Positions 16,468-23,380 of a stretch of DNA of 33,799 nucleotides are shown piece by piece. Numbering within the stretch: the first letter of the stretch is position 1; each line of letters begins with the position of its first letter. The position numbers and the translations under genes are program-made. Below the pieces are notes generated by a model. It was not told where the DNA came from. It saw only the letters and a list, made by a program, of their open reading frames with translations, and did not search any database. This DNA comes from an uncultured Oscillospiraceae bacterium (GTDB lineage Bacteria > Bacillota > Clostridia > Oscillospirales > Oscillospiraceae): the NCBI GenBank assembly GCA_944387015.1, contig CALXDH010000027.1, positions 1-33,799 of the forward strand. Direction: 5' to 3'.

Positions 16468-16496
16468 GGGCGGCGATTGCCGCCCTAACTTTTTTT
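16468..16496 (+). terminator. Intrinsic terminator of the zinc-ribbon gene
   Basis: GGGCGGC (16468-16474), loop GATT, GCCGCCC (16479-16485), then TAAC and a T-run. The final T's overlap the -35 box of the next promoter. Confidence 0.85.
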
Positions 16497-16523
16497 GACA
16501 AACACCGGACGGCGTGATATGAT
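16495..16523 (+). promoter_or_regulatory. Near-consensus promoter for the YeiH-type transporter
   Basis: TTGACA (16495-16500), 17-base spacer ending in TGA (extended -10), TATGAT (16518-16523). Transcription would begin near 16530, about 28 bases before the ATG. Confidence 0.88.
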
Positions 16524-16557
16524 ACAGAGCCGAATGTATGTGTAAAGGAGAACCTCA

Positions 16558-17568
16558 ATGGAATTTCTGAAGAAAAACGCCCTGGGCATTTTGATCTGCC
16601 TGGTTCTGGCTATTCCCGCATGGCTGTTGGGACAGCGGTTCGAGGTGGTGGGAGGCCCCGTGTTCGCCATCCTCATCGGCATGGTCATCGCCCTCGTCTG
16701 GAAGGACCAGGGAAAGGCCAAAAGCGGCGTTACCTATACCTCCAAGAAGATTTTGCAGCTGGCGGTGGTGCTGCTGGGCTTTGGGATGAACCTCTCCAGT
16801 GTGCTGCAGGTAGGAGGACAGTCTCTGCCCATCATCGTCTCCACCATTTCGACGTCTCTGATCGTGTCCTTTGTTCTCTATAAGGCCATGCGGATGGATG
16901 CCAATATCTCCACCCTGATCGGTGTGGGCTCCTCTATCTGCGGCGGAAGCGCTATCGCCGCTACCGCACCGGTGATCGGCGCGGATGATGAGGAGATCGC
17001 CCAGTCCATCTCCGTCATCTTCCTCTTCAATGTCATCGCCGCGCTGATCTTCCCCACACTGGGCGGGGCGTTGGGCCTCTCCAACGAGGGGTTCGGCCTC
17101 TTTGCCGGCACTGCTGTCAACGATACCTCTTCCGTCACCGCCGCCGCTTCTGCCTGGGATGGTATGCATCCCGGTGCCAACACGCTGGACACCGCTGCCA
17201 TCGTAAAGATGACCCGGACGCTGGCCATCATCCCCATCACGCTGGTGCTGGCGCTGCTGCGCACCCGGCGGGAAGGGAAGCAGGGAGGTGCCCAGGTGAA
17301 CATCAAGAAGATCTTCCCCTGGTTCGTGCTGCTATTTTTGGTGGCGTCCATCATCACCACGCTGCTGCCCATCCCCGCCGGCTTGGTGAGCTTCCTGAAG
17401 AGCGCCAGCAAGTTCTTCATCGTCATGGCCATGGTGGCCATCGGACTGAATACCGACATCGTCAAACTGGTCAAGACCGGCGGAAAACCCATCTTCATGG
17501 GCTTTTGCTGCTGGGTGGCCATCGCCTGCGTCAGCCTGCTGGTCCAGCACCTGCTGGGCATCTGGTAA
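16558..17568 (+). CDS. YeiH/UPF0324 family membrane transporter (putative sulfate exporter family)
   Basis: 336-residue polytopic membrane protein with roughly ten hydrophobic segments. It opens with a hydrophobic helix [15 protein letters not shown] and carries the family's conserved blocks: [15 protein letters not shown], the glycine-rich re-entrant-like [16 protein letters not shown], and [20 protein letters not shown]. Members are named putative sulfate exporters from weak evidence, so the substrate here is unknown. The start is fixed by AAAGGAG eight bases ahead. It is a single-gene unit with a near-perfect promoter, implying substantial constitutive expression. A hairpin follows at 17619-17654. 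No LysR-type regulator, often found beside yeiH, is adjacent. Confidence 0.9.
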   Translation: MEFLKKNALGILICLVLAIPAWLLGQRFEVVGGPVFAILIGMVIALVWKDQGKAKSGVTYTSKKILQLAVVLLGFGMNLSSVLQVGGQSLPIIVSTISTSLIVSFVLYKAMRMDANISTLIGVGSSICGGSAIAATAPVIGADDEEIAQSISVIFLFNVIAALIFPTLGGALGLSNEGFGLFAGTAVNDTSSVTAAASAWDGMHPGANTLDTAAIVKMTRTLAIIPITLVLALLRTRREGKQGGAQVNIKKIFPWFVLLFLVASIITTLLPIPAGLVSFLKSASKFFIVMAMVAIGLNTDIVKLVKTGGKPIFMGFCCWVAIACVSLLVQHLLGIW

Positions 17569-17618
17569 TTCGGCAAAACGCTGTGCCCCAATGCCTGCAA
17601 TCTGAAGTTGACAAACTT

Positions 17619-17654
17619 CCAACCGCCGCGTTCTTGCCGGAATGCGGCGGTTGG
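17619..17654 (+). terminator. Terminator of the YeiH-type gene
   Basis: 11-bp stem CCAACCGCCGC (17619-17629) with 17644-17654, 14-base loop, then TCTATTCTGTT, a modest U-rich tail. Confidence 0.65.
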
Positions 17655-17696
17655 TCTATTCTGTTGCCGATCCAAAGGAAAGCGAGTGTACAAACC

Positions 17697-17786
17697 ATGC
17701 GATTTTCAGAGAAACGGACGGAGCTCCGGCGCAGACGGGGCCTGAGTCAGGAACAGCTGGCGGATTTTTTGGGCGTCACCCGGCAG
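17697..17786 (+). pseudogene. Truncated XRE-family helix-turn-helix regulator remnant
   Basis: The frame opening at ATG 17697 reads 30 residues that are plainly the N-terminus of a Cro/CI-type DNA-binding domain: RTELRRRRGLSQEQLADFLGVTRQ. In intact members this continues with the recognition helix (typically AVSKWE). Here the homology stops after RQ, and the DNA runs straight into the terminator of the minus-strand DUF5662 gene. The frame stays open to 17945 but the extra residues only antisense that neighbour. The domain cannot fold without its second half, so I call a remnant left by a deletion. Whether a short peptide is still made is unknown. It lies between two terminators; the 309-base stretch 17569-17877 holds nothing else. 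Confidence 0.7.
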
Positions 17787-17795
17787 TTTGACAGC

Positions 17796-17843
17796 AAAAA
17801 AGCGGAGCGCATGGCAAACTGCCGTACGCTCCGCTCCTTTTTT
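17796..17843. terminator. Bidirectional terminator, chiefly for the DUF5662 gene
   Basis: GCGGAGCG (17802-17809) pairs with CGCTCCGC (17827-17834), with an inner GGCA/TGCC hairpin. It is flanked by A6 on the left and CCT6 on the right, so each strand has a U-run. Confidence 0.8.
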
Positions 17844-17877
17844 CAGAATGAAACTCCGATCATCCCGGACAACCATA

Positions 17878-18408
17878 TTACTTTCCCAGGACCTCATGCC
17901 GGATATAGGCAAAGGCGGCGTCCTCACCCTCGTCCCGGAGTTTGAGAAGCATGGTTTCCAGCAGCGCTGCAGTCTCCGGTGCGATCAGCAGGCGCTTTTG
18001 CATGGACCGCTGGAAGAAGAGATAGGGGTCCGCCAGCTGGAAGTCCTTGCCCCGGTATACCCGGCTGGCGGCCAGGCGGTCGCAGAACATCTCCGCCACA
18101 TACTTTTTGGGCATCTCCACGCCGATGATGCCCTCGCCCCGAATGCTGTAATCCGTCCAGTACTCAAAGTGGTGACGGTTCCGGCCCTTGTGGTGGAGCC
18201 AGGAGGCGCTGTATCCCCGCTCCCGCCGCTGAGCGTCATTGGGGCTGCGGTCCCCCTGGAAATATTTCACGCCTGCCCAGAACTCGATGGGGGAATACTT
18301 AGACAGGTCATGGGTCAATCCCTGCCAGTAAAGGCCCAGACGGAAACAGTACTTCCGCACCAGGCGGCGGTGATGGCTGATGGTTTTTAAATGGCCCCAG
18401 AAGTGCAA
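17878..18408 (-). CDS. DUF5662 family protein
   Basis: 176 residues, matching the usual family length. Histidine-rich motifs dominate: THDLSKYSP (about 32-40), WLHHKGRNRHHFEYW (70-84) and CDRLAASRVY. The HD and HH pairs suggest a metal-dependent hydrolase fold, but no activity is established. I place the start at TTG 18408 because GGAGGGA lies six bases upstream and the resulting N-terminus (HFWGHLKTISHHRRLV) is how the family begins. An ATG at 18486 gives a longer frame but has no ribosome binding site and would lie upstream of the likely promoter. It is a single-gene unit converging on the YeiH side and divergent from the gene at 18529. Confidence 0.82.
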   Translation of the reverse strand: MHFWGHLKTISHHRRLVRKYCFRLGLYWQGLTHDLSKYSPIEFWAGVKYFQGDRSPNDAQRRERGYSASWLHHKGRNRHHFEYWTDYSIRGEGIIGVEMPKKYVAEMFCDRLAASRVYRGKDFQLADPYLFFQRSMQKRLLIAPETAALLETMLLKLRDEGEDAAFAYIRHEVLGK

Positions 18409-18414
18409 GAGACG

Positions 18415-18421
18415 TCCCTCC
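18415..18421 (-). promoter_or_regulatory. Ribosome binding site fixing a TTG start
   Basis: GGAGGGA on the minus strand, six bases from TTG 18408. It is the only good site near the 5' end of the DUF5662 gene. Confidence 0.75.
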
Positions 18422-18442
18422 GCTTTTTCAGATTCATGGTTC

Positions 18443-18451
18443 AGTATAGCA
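18443..18451 (-). promoter_or_regulatory. Extended -10 promoter element for the DUF5662 gene
   Basis: Minus strand TGC followed by TATACT (18443-18448). No good -35 is visible. The expected start near 18436 leaves a short leader before TTG 18408 and excludes the ATG at 18486. Confidence 0.45.
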
Positions 18452-18528
18452 CAGCGGCGATAAAAAGACGAGAAAAATTTTCGCATGGAACGTGCCGTCT
18501 CGGCAGACACTAGGCAGGAGGTGGTCAA

Positions 18529-18975
18529 ATGGAGGGTGCGTTGCTGGAGTGTCCCAGAGCATGGGAGCGGCTGCTGCCGCCGGGTATCCGCCGGGCAGAG
18601 ACGGCAGCGGAGCTGGAGGGACGAGACTGGGATCTGCTGGCGCTGACGGTGGGAGGATGCGCTGCAGTGGGAGCGCAGAAAGTCCAATGCCGGATCTTGC
18701 TGCTGCCGGGAAGTTGGGAGCGGCCACTCCCGCCGGGACTGACGGCAGAGACTGTGATCTCCTACGGCCTCTCCGCCCGGGACAGCCTCACGCTCTCCAG
18801 CCTGACGGAGCCGGTGCTGTGCGTGCAGCGCCGGCTGCCCCGGCCGGACGGAGGGCGGGTAGAACCCCAGGAATTTTTGCTGCCGGTGCTGCCGGGACCG
18901 GCGGAAGTGCTTCTGCCCCTGTTGGGCGTACGGCTGTTGCAGATCCCACTGGACCGGGATCCCTTTGCATGGTAA
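18529..18975 (+). CDS. Unrecognised protein of 148 residues
   Basis: I do not recognise a characterised family. The product is soluble-looking, rich in Leu, Pro, Arg and Gly, with no signal peptide, membrane helix or cysteine motif. Strand-helix alternation such as DWDLLALTVGGCAAVGAQKVQCRILLLPG and ETVISYGLSARDSLTLSSL suggests an alpha/beta fold, possibly Rossmann-like. Similar unnamed proteins containing a SYGLS-R-D-LT-SS block seem familiar from related clostridia, but I cannot attach a function. AGGAGGTGG seven bases before the ATG supports translation. It is divergent from DUF5662 and 29 bases upstream of the small Cys-motif membrane protein, with which it probably shares a transcript. 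No promoter stood out. Confidence 0.68.
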   Translation: MEGALLECPRAWERLLPPGIRRAETAAELEGRDWDLLALTVGGCAAVGAQKVQCRILLLPGSWERPLPPGLTAETVISYGLSARDSLTLSSLTEPVLCVQRRLPRPDGGRVEPQEFLLPVLPGPAEVLLPLLGVRLLQIPLDRDPFAW

Positions 18976-19004
18976 GCTGATGCAAACGGGAAGGAGGGTA
19001 GCCC

Positions 19005-19199
19005 ATGGAGTTTCTGGCGGCGATCTTGATTCTGGGCGGAACGGCAGGCATCTGTTGGGTGCTTTACGGACGTGGGAGCGGTCCCACCCGCTGCATCGGC
19101 TGCGGAAAATGCGCGGCGGACGGCCGCTGTATCCTCACTGGAGAACACTGGGGCGGGACCTCGGCTGAAAATGGAGAAAAAAGAGGAAATCCCCGTTGA
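19005..19199 (+). CDS. Small single-pass membrane protein with a CxxCxxCx5C motif
   Basis: 64 residues. An N-terminal membrane helix (about 3-21, AAILILGGTAGICWVLYG) is followed by a cysteine cluster: Cys30, Cys33, Cys36 and Cys42 (CIGCGKCAADGRC). The tail is polar. The build resembles FeoB-associated cysteine-rich membrane proteins, and the spacing could hold an iron-sulfur cluster or another metal, but no feoB or other iron gene is in the window. AAGGAGGG seven bases before the ATG is a strong translation signal. It follows the unrecognised gene at 18529 closely. Its stop codon lies inside the -35 box of the alaS promoter. Confidence 0.75.
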   Translation: MEFLAAILILGGTAGICWVLYGRGSGPTRCIGCGKCAADGRCILTGEHWGGTSAENGEKRGNPR

Positions 19200-19223
19200 C
19201 AATCCCTCTGAAACAGGTATAAT
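19196..19223 (+). promoter_or_regulatory. Consensus promoter of the alaS T-box unit
   Basis: TTGACA (19196-19201), 16-base spacer, TATAAT (19218-19223). Both boxes are perfect. Transcription would start near 19230. Confidence 0.9.
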
Positions 19224-19229
19224 AAATTC

Positions 19230-19461
19230 GTTCGACAAACGCATTGACAAAGCCAGCCCGGCGAAACCGGCCAGAGCGAGAGGGGAGCGGTGAAAGCCCC
19301 TTGCCAACGCCGCAGGGCAGCCACTTTGGAGCAGTCCGCGAAGAGCGGAACGGATCATCCCCGTTACCGGATGACTGGAGATGCCCTCTCGAAAGGGCAG
19401 ATCAGGGTGGTACCGTGGAGTTTTTCCGCCCCTGACGCAGGTCAGGGGCGGTTTTTCTTTT
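19230..19461 (+). promoter_or_regulatory. T-box riboswitch (alanine, GCC specifier)
   Basis: tRNA-sensing leader of alaS. The base of stem I pairs CAAAG (19248-19252) with CTTTG (19324-19328). Above it GCCC (19256-19259) pairs with GGGC (19315-19318). The loop between them on the 3' side reads AGCCA, placing the specifier codon GCC (Ala) at 19320-19322. The distal stem I motif CGGTGAAAGCCCC is at 19288-19300. The T-box core AGGGTGGTACCG is at 19404-19415; its UGGU would pair with the ACCA end of uncharged tRNA-Ala. Uncharged tRNA-Ala should stabilise the antiterminator and allow reading into alaS. The pairings were built by hand. Confidence 0.93.
19426..19461 (+). terminator. Regulatory terminator of the alaS T-box
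   Basis: 11-bp stem CCGCCCCTGAC (19426-19436) with 19441-19451, GCAG loop, then TTTTTCTTTT. It is mutually exclusive with the antiterminator formed around 19404-19430. Confidence 0.92.
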
Positions 19462-19543
19462 CCGGGCATCATCCGCCCGGCAATCCGTTTGTCCAAGCAT
19501 GTAAAACCATCCGGAAGGAAATGAATTTAGGAGGAAACACACT

Positions 19544-22189
19544 ATGGCACATCCCTATCATGGACTCAACGAGCTGCGGGAGATGTTCCTGAGCTACTTT
19601 GAAAGCAAGGGACATCTGCGTCTGCCCAGCTTTTCCCTGATCCCCCCGGCCAACGACAAGAGCTTGCTGCTCATCAACTCCGGCATGGCCCCCATGAAGA
19701 CCTGGTTCACCCGGGAGGAGGAGCCCCCCCGCAACCGCGTCACCACCTGCCAGAAGTGCATCCGCACCGGCGACATCGAGAACATCGGCAAGACCGACCG
19801 CCACGGCACCTACTTTGAGATGCTGGGCAACTTCTCCTTCGGTGATTACTTCAAGAAGGAAGCCATCCCCTTCTGCTGGGAGTTCCTCACCAAGGTGGTA
19901 GGCCTGGAGGAGGACCGTCTGTATCCCTCCATCTACCTGGATGACGACGAGGCATTTGAGATCTGGAACAAGGACATCGGCATTCCCGCCGACCGGATCT
20001 TCCGCTTCGGTAAGGAGGACAACTTCTGGGAGCACGGCGCCGGCCCCTGCGGTCCCTGCTCCGAGGTGTATTATGACCGCGGCGAGGAGCATGGCTGCGG
20101 CAAGCCCGGCTGCACGGTGGGCTGCGACTGCGACCGGTATATCGAGGTGTGGAACAACGTCTTCTCTCAGTTCGTCAACGACGGCGAGGGCCACTACACC
20201 GAGATGCTCAACAAGAATATCGACACCGGCATGGGTCTGGAGCGTCTGGCCTGCGTTTGCCAGAACGTCAACTCCCTCTTCGACGTGGATACCGTCATGA
20301 ACATCACCCACAAGGTCAGTGAGATCACGGGCGCCCACTACGGCGAAAGCCACAAGACGGACGTGAGCCTGCGGGTCATCACCGACCACATCCGTTCCTC
20401 TGTCATGATGATCTGCGATGGCATCCTGCCCTCCAACGAGGGCCGGGGCTATGTGCTGCGCCGTCTGCTGCGTCGGGCCGCCCGTCACGGCAAGCTCCTG
20501 GGTGTGGAGCGTCCCTTCCTCCACGAGGTGGTGGACACCGTCATCCATGAGAACGAGTGCGCCTATCCCGATCTGCGGGAGAAACAGGCCTATATCACCA
20601 AAGTCATCCGCACCGAGGAAGAGAACTTCGCCCGCACCATCGACGGCGGCATGAAGATCTATGACGAGATGCTCGCTGCCCATAAGGCGGCAGGGGAGAC
20701 CGTGTTCTCTGGTGCCGATGCCTTCAAGCTCTATGATACCTATGGCTTCCCCGTGGACCTGACGGCGGAGATGGCGGAAGAGGCCGGCATGAGTGTGGAC
20801 CGTGAGGGCTTTGACAAGCTGATGGAAGAGCAGCGCGTCCGTGCCCGGAAGGCCCGTGAGGCCCTGGGCGATCTGGGCTGGGCCGGCATCGAGTTCGGCT
20901 CCGATATGCCCGCCACGGAGTTCGTGGGCTATACCGCCAACGAGATCACCGATGCCAAGGTGCTGGCCATCGTGGTGGAAGGCGAGCTGCGGGACGCCAT
21001 CGTCTCCGGTGCTGAGGCGACTCTGGTCCTGGACAAGACTCCCTTCTACGCGGAGATGGGCGGCCAGGTGGCTGACCACGGCGTCATCACCGCCGACGGC
21101 TGCACCTTCACTGTACGGGACGTGCAGAAGAACAAGGGCGGTAAGTTCCTCCACACCGGCGTGCTGGAAAGCGGCGAGCTGAAGGTGGGCGACACCGTCT
21201 CCGCCTCCATCGACGTGGAGCGCCGCAAGGCTGTCATGCGTGCCCACAGCGCCACCCATCTGCTGGACGCGGCCCTCAAGAAGGTCCTGGGCGACCATGT
21301 CCACCAGGCCGGCTCTCTGGTGGAGCCCGACCGTCTGCGCTTCGACTTTACCCATTTCGAGGCTATCACCCCCGATCAGCTCAGCGAGATCGACCGCATG
21401 GTCAACGACGCCATCCTGGAGGGCTATCCCGTGGTCACCGAGGTGCTGCCCATTGAGGAGGCCCGGAAGAAGGGCGCTGTCGCCATGTTCGGTGAGAAGT
21501 ACGGCGAGACTGTCCGCGTGGTGGAGATGGGCGACTTCTCCATGGAATTCTGCGGCGGCACTCATCTGGACAACACCGCCAAGGTGGGCTCTTTCCGCAT
21601 CAAGTCCGAGTCCTCCATTGCCTCCGGCGTACGGCGGATCGAGGCGACCGTGGGCAAGCTGACCCTGGAGACCATCAACCGCAACCAGGAGATGCTCTTC
21701 CATGTGGCCCAGATGCTCAAGACCAACCCCGGCGATCTGGAGAACAAGATCTCCCAGCAGCTGAGCGAAATGAAGGAGCTGCGCCACGCCGTGGAGAAGT
21801 TCCAGGCGGAGGCGTCTCTGGGTGAGGCACGGCAGTTCCTGATGTCCGCCAAGGACGTCAAGGGTCTGAAGGTGCTCACCGCTACCCGCAACGGCATGGA
21901 TGCCAACGGCCTGCGCCAGATGGGTGACTTCCTGCGGGACAAGGAGCCCAATGTGGTGGCTGTGCTGGCCTCCATCAACGGTGAGAAGATCAGCTTCCTG
22001 GCCGTGTGCGGCAAGGAGGCTGTGGCCCGGGGCGTCAAGGCCGGCGAGCTGGTCAAGACCGTCTGTGCCGTTTGCGGCGGCAAGGGCGGCGGCAAGCCCG
22101 ACAGCGCCATGGGCGGCGGCAGTGATCTCCTGAAGCTGGACGACGCGCTGGCCAGCGTGGACGATTTCGTCTCCTCCAAACTGGGGTGA
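19544..22189 (+). CDS. alaS: Alanyl-tRNA synthetase
   Basis: Class II synthetase charging tRNA-Ala, with hydrolytic editing of Ser- and Gly-tRNA-Ala. The 881-residue product is full length: a catalytic core with RHGTYFEMLGNFSFGDYFKKEAI and GMGLERLACV, an editing domain with His568 and His572 in AHSATHLLDA plus Cys670 and His674 in CGGTHLDN, and a C-terminal domain with the glycine-rich CGGKGGGKPDSAMGGG stretch. AGGAGG precedes the ATG by ten bases. It is first in a unit with a YcxB-like gene, DUF4250 and a HIT gene, all presumably controlled by the T-box. Codon use is strongly biased toward C/G-ending codons, as expected for a highly expressed gene, and that produces a long spurious antisense frame. 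Confidence 0.98.
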   Translation: MAHPYHGLNELREMFLSYFESKGHLRLPSFSLIPPANDKSLLLINSGMAPMKTWFTREEEPPRNRVTTCQKCIRTGDIENIGKTDRHGTYFEMLGNFSFGDYFKKEAIPFCWEFLTKVVGLEEDRLYPSIYLDDDEAFEIWNKDIGIPADRIFRFGKEDNFWEHGAGPCGPCSEVYYDRGEEHGCGKPGCTVGCDCDRYIEVWNNVFSQFVNDGEGHYTEMLNKNIDTGMGLERLACVCQNVNSLFDVDTVMNITHKVSEITGAHYGESHKTDVSLRVITDHIRSSVMMICDGILPSNEGRGYVLRRLLRRAARHGKLLGVERPFLHEVVDTVIHENECAYPDLREKQAYITKVIRTEEENFARTIDGGMKIYDEMLAAHKAAGETVFSGADAFKLYDTYGFPVDLTAEMAEEAGMSVDREGFDKLMEEQRVRARKAREALGDLGWAGIEFGSDMPATEFVGYTANEITDAKVLAIVVEGELRDAIVSGAEATLVLDKTPFYAEMGGQVADHGVITADGCTFTVRDVQKNKGGKFLHTGVLESGELKVGDTVSASIDVERRKAVMRAHSATHLLDAALKKVLGDHVHQAGSLVEPDRLRFDFTHFEAITPDQLSEIDRMVNDAILEGYPVVTEVLPIEEARKKGAVAMFGEKYGETVRVVEMGDFSMEFCGGTHLDNTAKVGSFRIKSESSIASGVRRIEATVGKLTLETINRNQEMLFHVAQMLKTNPGDLENKISQQLSEMKELRHAVEKFQAEASLGEARQFLMSAKDVKGLKVLTATRNGMDANGLRQMGDFLRDKEPNVVAVLASINGEKISFLAVCGKEAVARGVKAGELVKTVCAVCGGKGGGKPDSAMGGGSDLLKLDDALASVDDFVSSKLG

Positions 22190-22192
22190 GCC

Positions 22193-22732
22193 ATGGCCCA
22201 GCAAACCACAGTTTTGTTTGAGCACCGGCATACCCATGACCAGGCGTTTTTACGGAGTTTCTACTGGCACTCCCTGACGCTCTCTCCCAGTTATATGCTG
22301 CTGTGGGCAGGTCTGTTTGCCGTGGGCATGGTCCTGGCAGTGCAGTCCATCCGGGAGGGCGCCAAGGGAACGGGATTGCTCTGCGGCGTCGCCGCACTGG
22401 TGTGCCTGCTGCGAGGGTTTCTCGCTGGCTGGATCCGGCTGCAGCGGGAGTATAAGACCATGGCCAAGGAGTATGGCAAGGACGGCTGGGAATCCGTGAT
22501 GCGCTTCGGCGAGAACATCGAGATGCTCGATGACGACCGCACCACCGCCGAGGTGGAGTGGAGCGACTGCCGCAAACTGGAGGACCAGGGATCCTGGCTG
22601 CGGCTGGAGTTCCGGGACGGCTTGGGAGCGCTGTTTCTGCGCAAGGCTGACTTTTCCAAAGGAACAGCCGCGGAATTCTGTGCCTGGCTTGCCCAGGAGC
22701 ATCCTGAGATCACCCAGAGCGTGAAGCGCTGA
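22193..22732 (+). CDS. YcxB-like two-helix membrane protein
   Basis: 179 residues. Two adjacent membrane segments (about 31-50 and 60-80: YMLLWAGLFAVGMVLAV and GLLCGVAALVCLLRGFLAG) are followed by a cytoplasmic domain. That domain (SVMRFGENIEMLDDDRTTAEVEWSDCRKLEDQGSWLRLEF, FLRKADFSKGTAAEF) matches the YcxB-like pattern, in which a strand-rich unit ends in a 'phenylalanine-x-K-x-F' type turn. Function is unknown. The ATG lies three bases after the alaS stop with GGGGTGAG as its site, so it is translated from the alaS message and should respond to alanine charging. Confidence 0.78.
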   Translation: MAQQTTVLFEHRHTHDQAFLRSFYWHSLTLSPSYMLLWAGLFAVGMVLAVQSIREGAKGTGLLCGVAALVCLLRGFLAGWIRLQREYKTMAKEYGKDGWESVMRFGENIEMLDDDRTTAEVEWSDCRKLEDQGSWLRLEFRDGLGALFLRKADFSKGTAAEFCAWLAQEHPEITQSVKR

Positions 22733-22765
22733 TACCCGCCAACACACGGCAGGGAGGAGACGATT

Positions 22766-22939
22766 ATGCTTCCGAAAGACCCGTATATCCTTTTGAGTGT
22801 TGTCAATGCCAGGCTTCGGGATCAATATACAGACCTGGCAGACCTGTGCGCCAGTCTGGACGAGGACGAGGATGCCCTGCGGCAGACGCTGGCGGGGGTT
22901 GACTATCATTACGATCCGGTCCATAATCAGTTTATCTAA
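22766..22939 (+). CDS. DUF4250 domain-containing small protein
   Basis: 57 residues, short enough to be missed by length cut-offs. The sequence opens MLPKDPYILLSVVNARLRDQY, continues with LADLCASLDEDEDALRQTLA and ends YHYDPVHNQFI. This is the full DUF4250 pattern: LPKDPxxLLSxVNxKLRD at the start and YxYDxxxNQF at the end. GGGAGGAG lies seven bases before the ATG at 22766; the stop is TAA at 22937-22939. The middle part resembles a small winged-helix-like unit in which a Leu-Cys helix precedes an acidic turn, but no function is known for the family. It sits between the YcxB-like and HIT genes in the alaS unit. Confidence 0.87.
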   Translation: MLPKDPYILLSVVNARLRDQYTDLADLCASLDEDEDALRQTLAGVDYHYDPVHNQFI

Positions 22940-22965
22940 ACCTGTGGGAAAGGAGGTTTTCTGAA

Positions 22966-23304
22966 ATGTCTGATTGCTTGTTCTGTAATATCATCGCAGG
23001 GGAGATCCCCAGCAGCAAGGTATATGAAGACGACGTCTGCTTTGCCTTTAATGACATCGCACCCCAGGCGCCCACCCACTTCCTGGTGATCCCCAAGACC
23101 CACATCCAGTCCGTCTCTGAAATCAACGGAGAGAACAGTTCTGTGGTGGCCCACATCTTCGAGGTCATCGCCAAACTGGCTAAGGAGCAGGGCATGGAGA
23201 GCTATCGCGTGGTCTCCAACATCGGCGAGCAGGCGGGGCAGAGTGTACATCATCTGCACTTCCATGTGCTCTCCGGTCGGGACATGACCTGGCCTCCGGG
23301 CTGA
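22966..23304 (+). CDS. HIT family protein (histidine-triad nucleotide hydrolase)
   Basis: 112 residues, the standard length of HinT-like purine nucleoside phosphoramidases, which hydrolyse AMP-lysine and aminoacyl-adenylates. The N-terminus MSDCLFCNIIAGEIPSSKVYEDD is typical, with Cys4 and Cys7 as in zinc-binding HIT members. FLVIPKTHI lies mid-chain. The triad HxHxH is His96, His98 and His100 in VHHLHFHVLSGRDM. AAAGGAGG precedes the ATG by about nine bases. It is last in the alaS unit, and a HinT-type enzyme next to an aminoacyl-tRNA synthetase fits its ability to clear aminoacyl-adenylates, although this is inference. Confidence 0.95.
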   Translation: MSDCLFCNIIAGEIPSSKVYEDDVCFAFNDIAPQAPTHFLVIPKTHIQSVSEINGENSSVVAHIFEVIAKLAKEQGMESYRVVSNIGEQAGQSVHHLHFHVLSGRDMTWPPG

Positions 23305-23328
23305 GCTGCTGGCTCCAGAATCAAAAGT

Positions 23329-23364
23329 GCCCCCGGTGCGTATCAACGCACCGGGGGCTTTTTT
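23329..23364. terminator. Strong terminator between the HIT gene and the symporter gene
   Basis: Perfect 12-bp stem GCCCCCGGTGCG (23329-23340) with 23347-23358, 6-base loop, then T6 on the plus strand. On the minus strand ACTTTTGATT follows, so it probably also ends the convergent symporter transcript. Confidence 0.92.
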
Positions 23365-23380
23365 GTCAGGGAGAGAAGGA

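Noticed and set aside
19469-22237. Open frame of 922 codons on the minus strand
   Set aside because: Antisense shadow of alaS, caused by its strong codon bias. It even crosses the alaS RBS.
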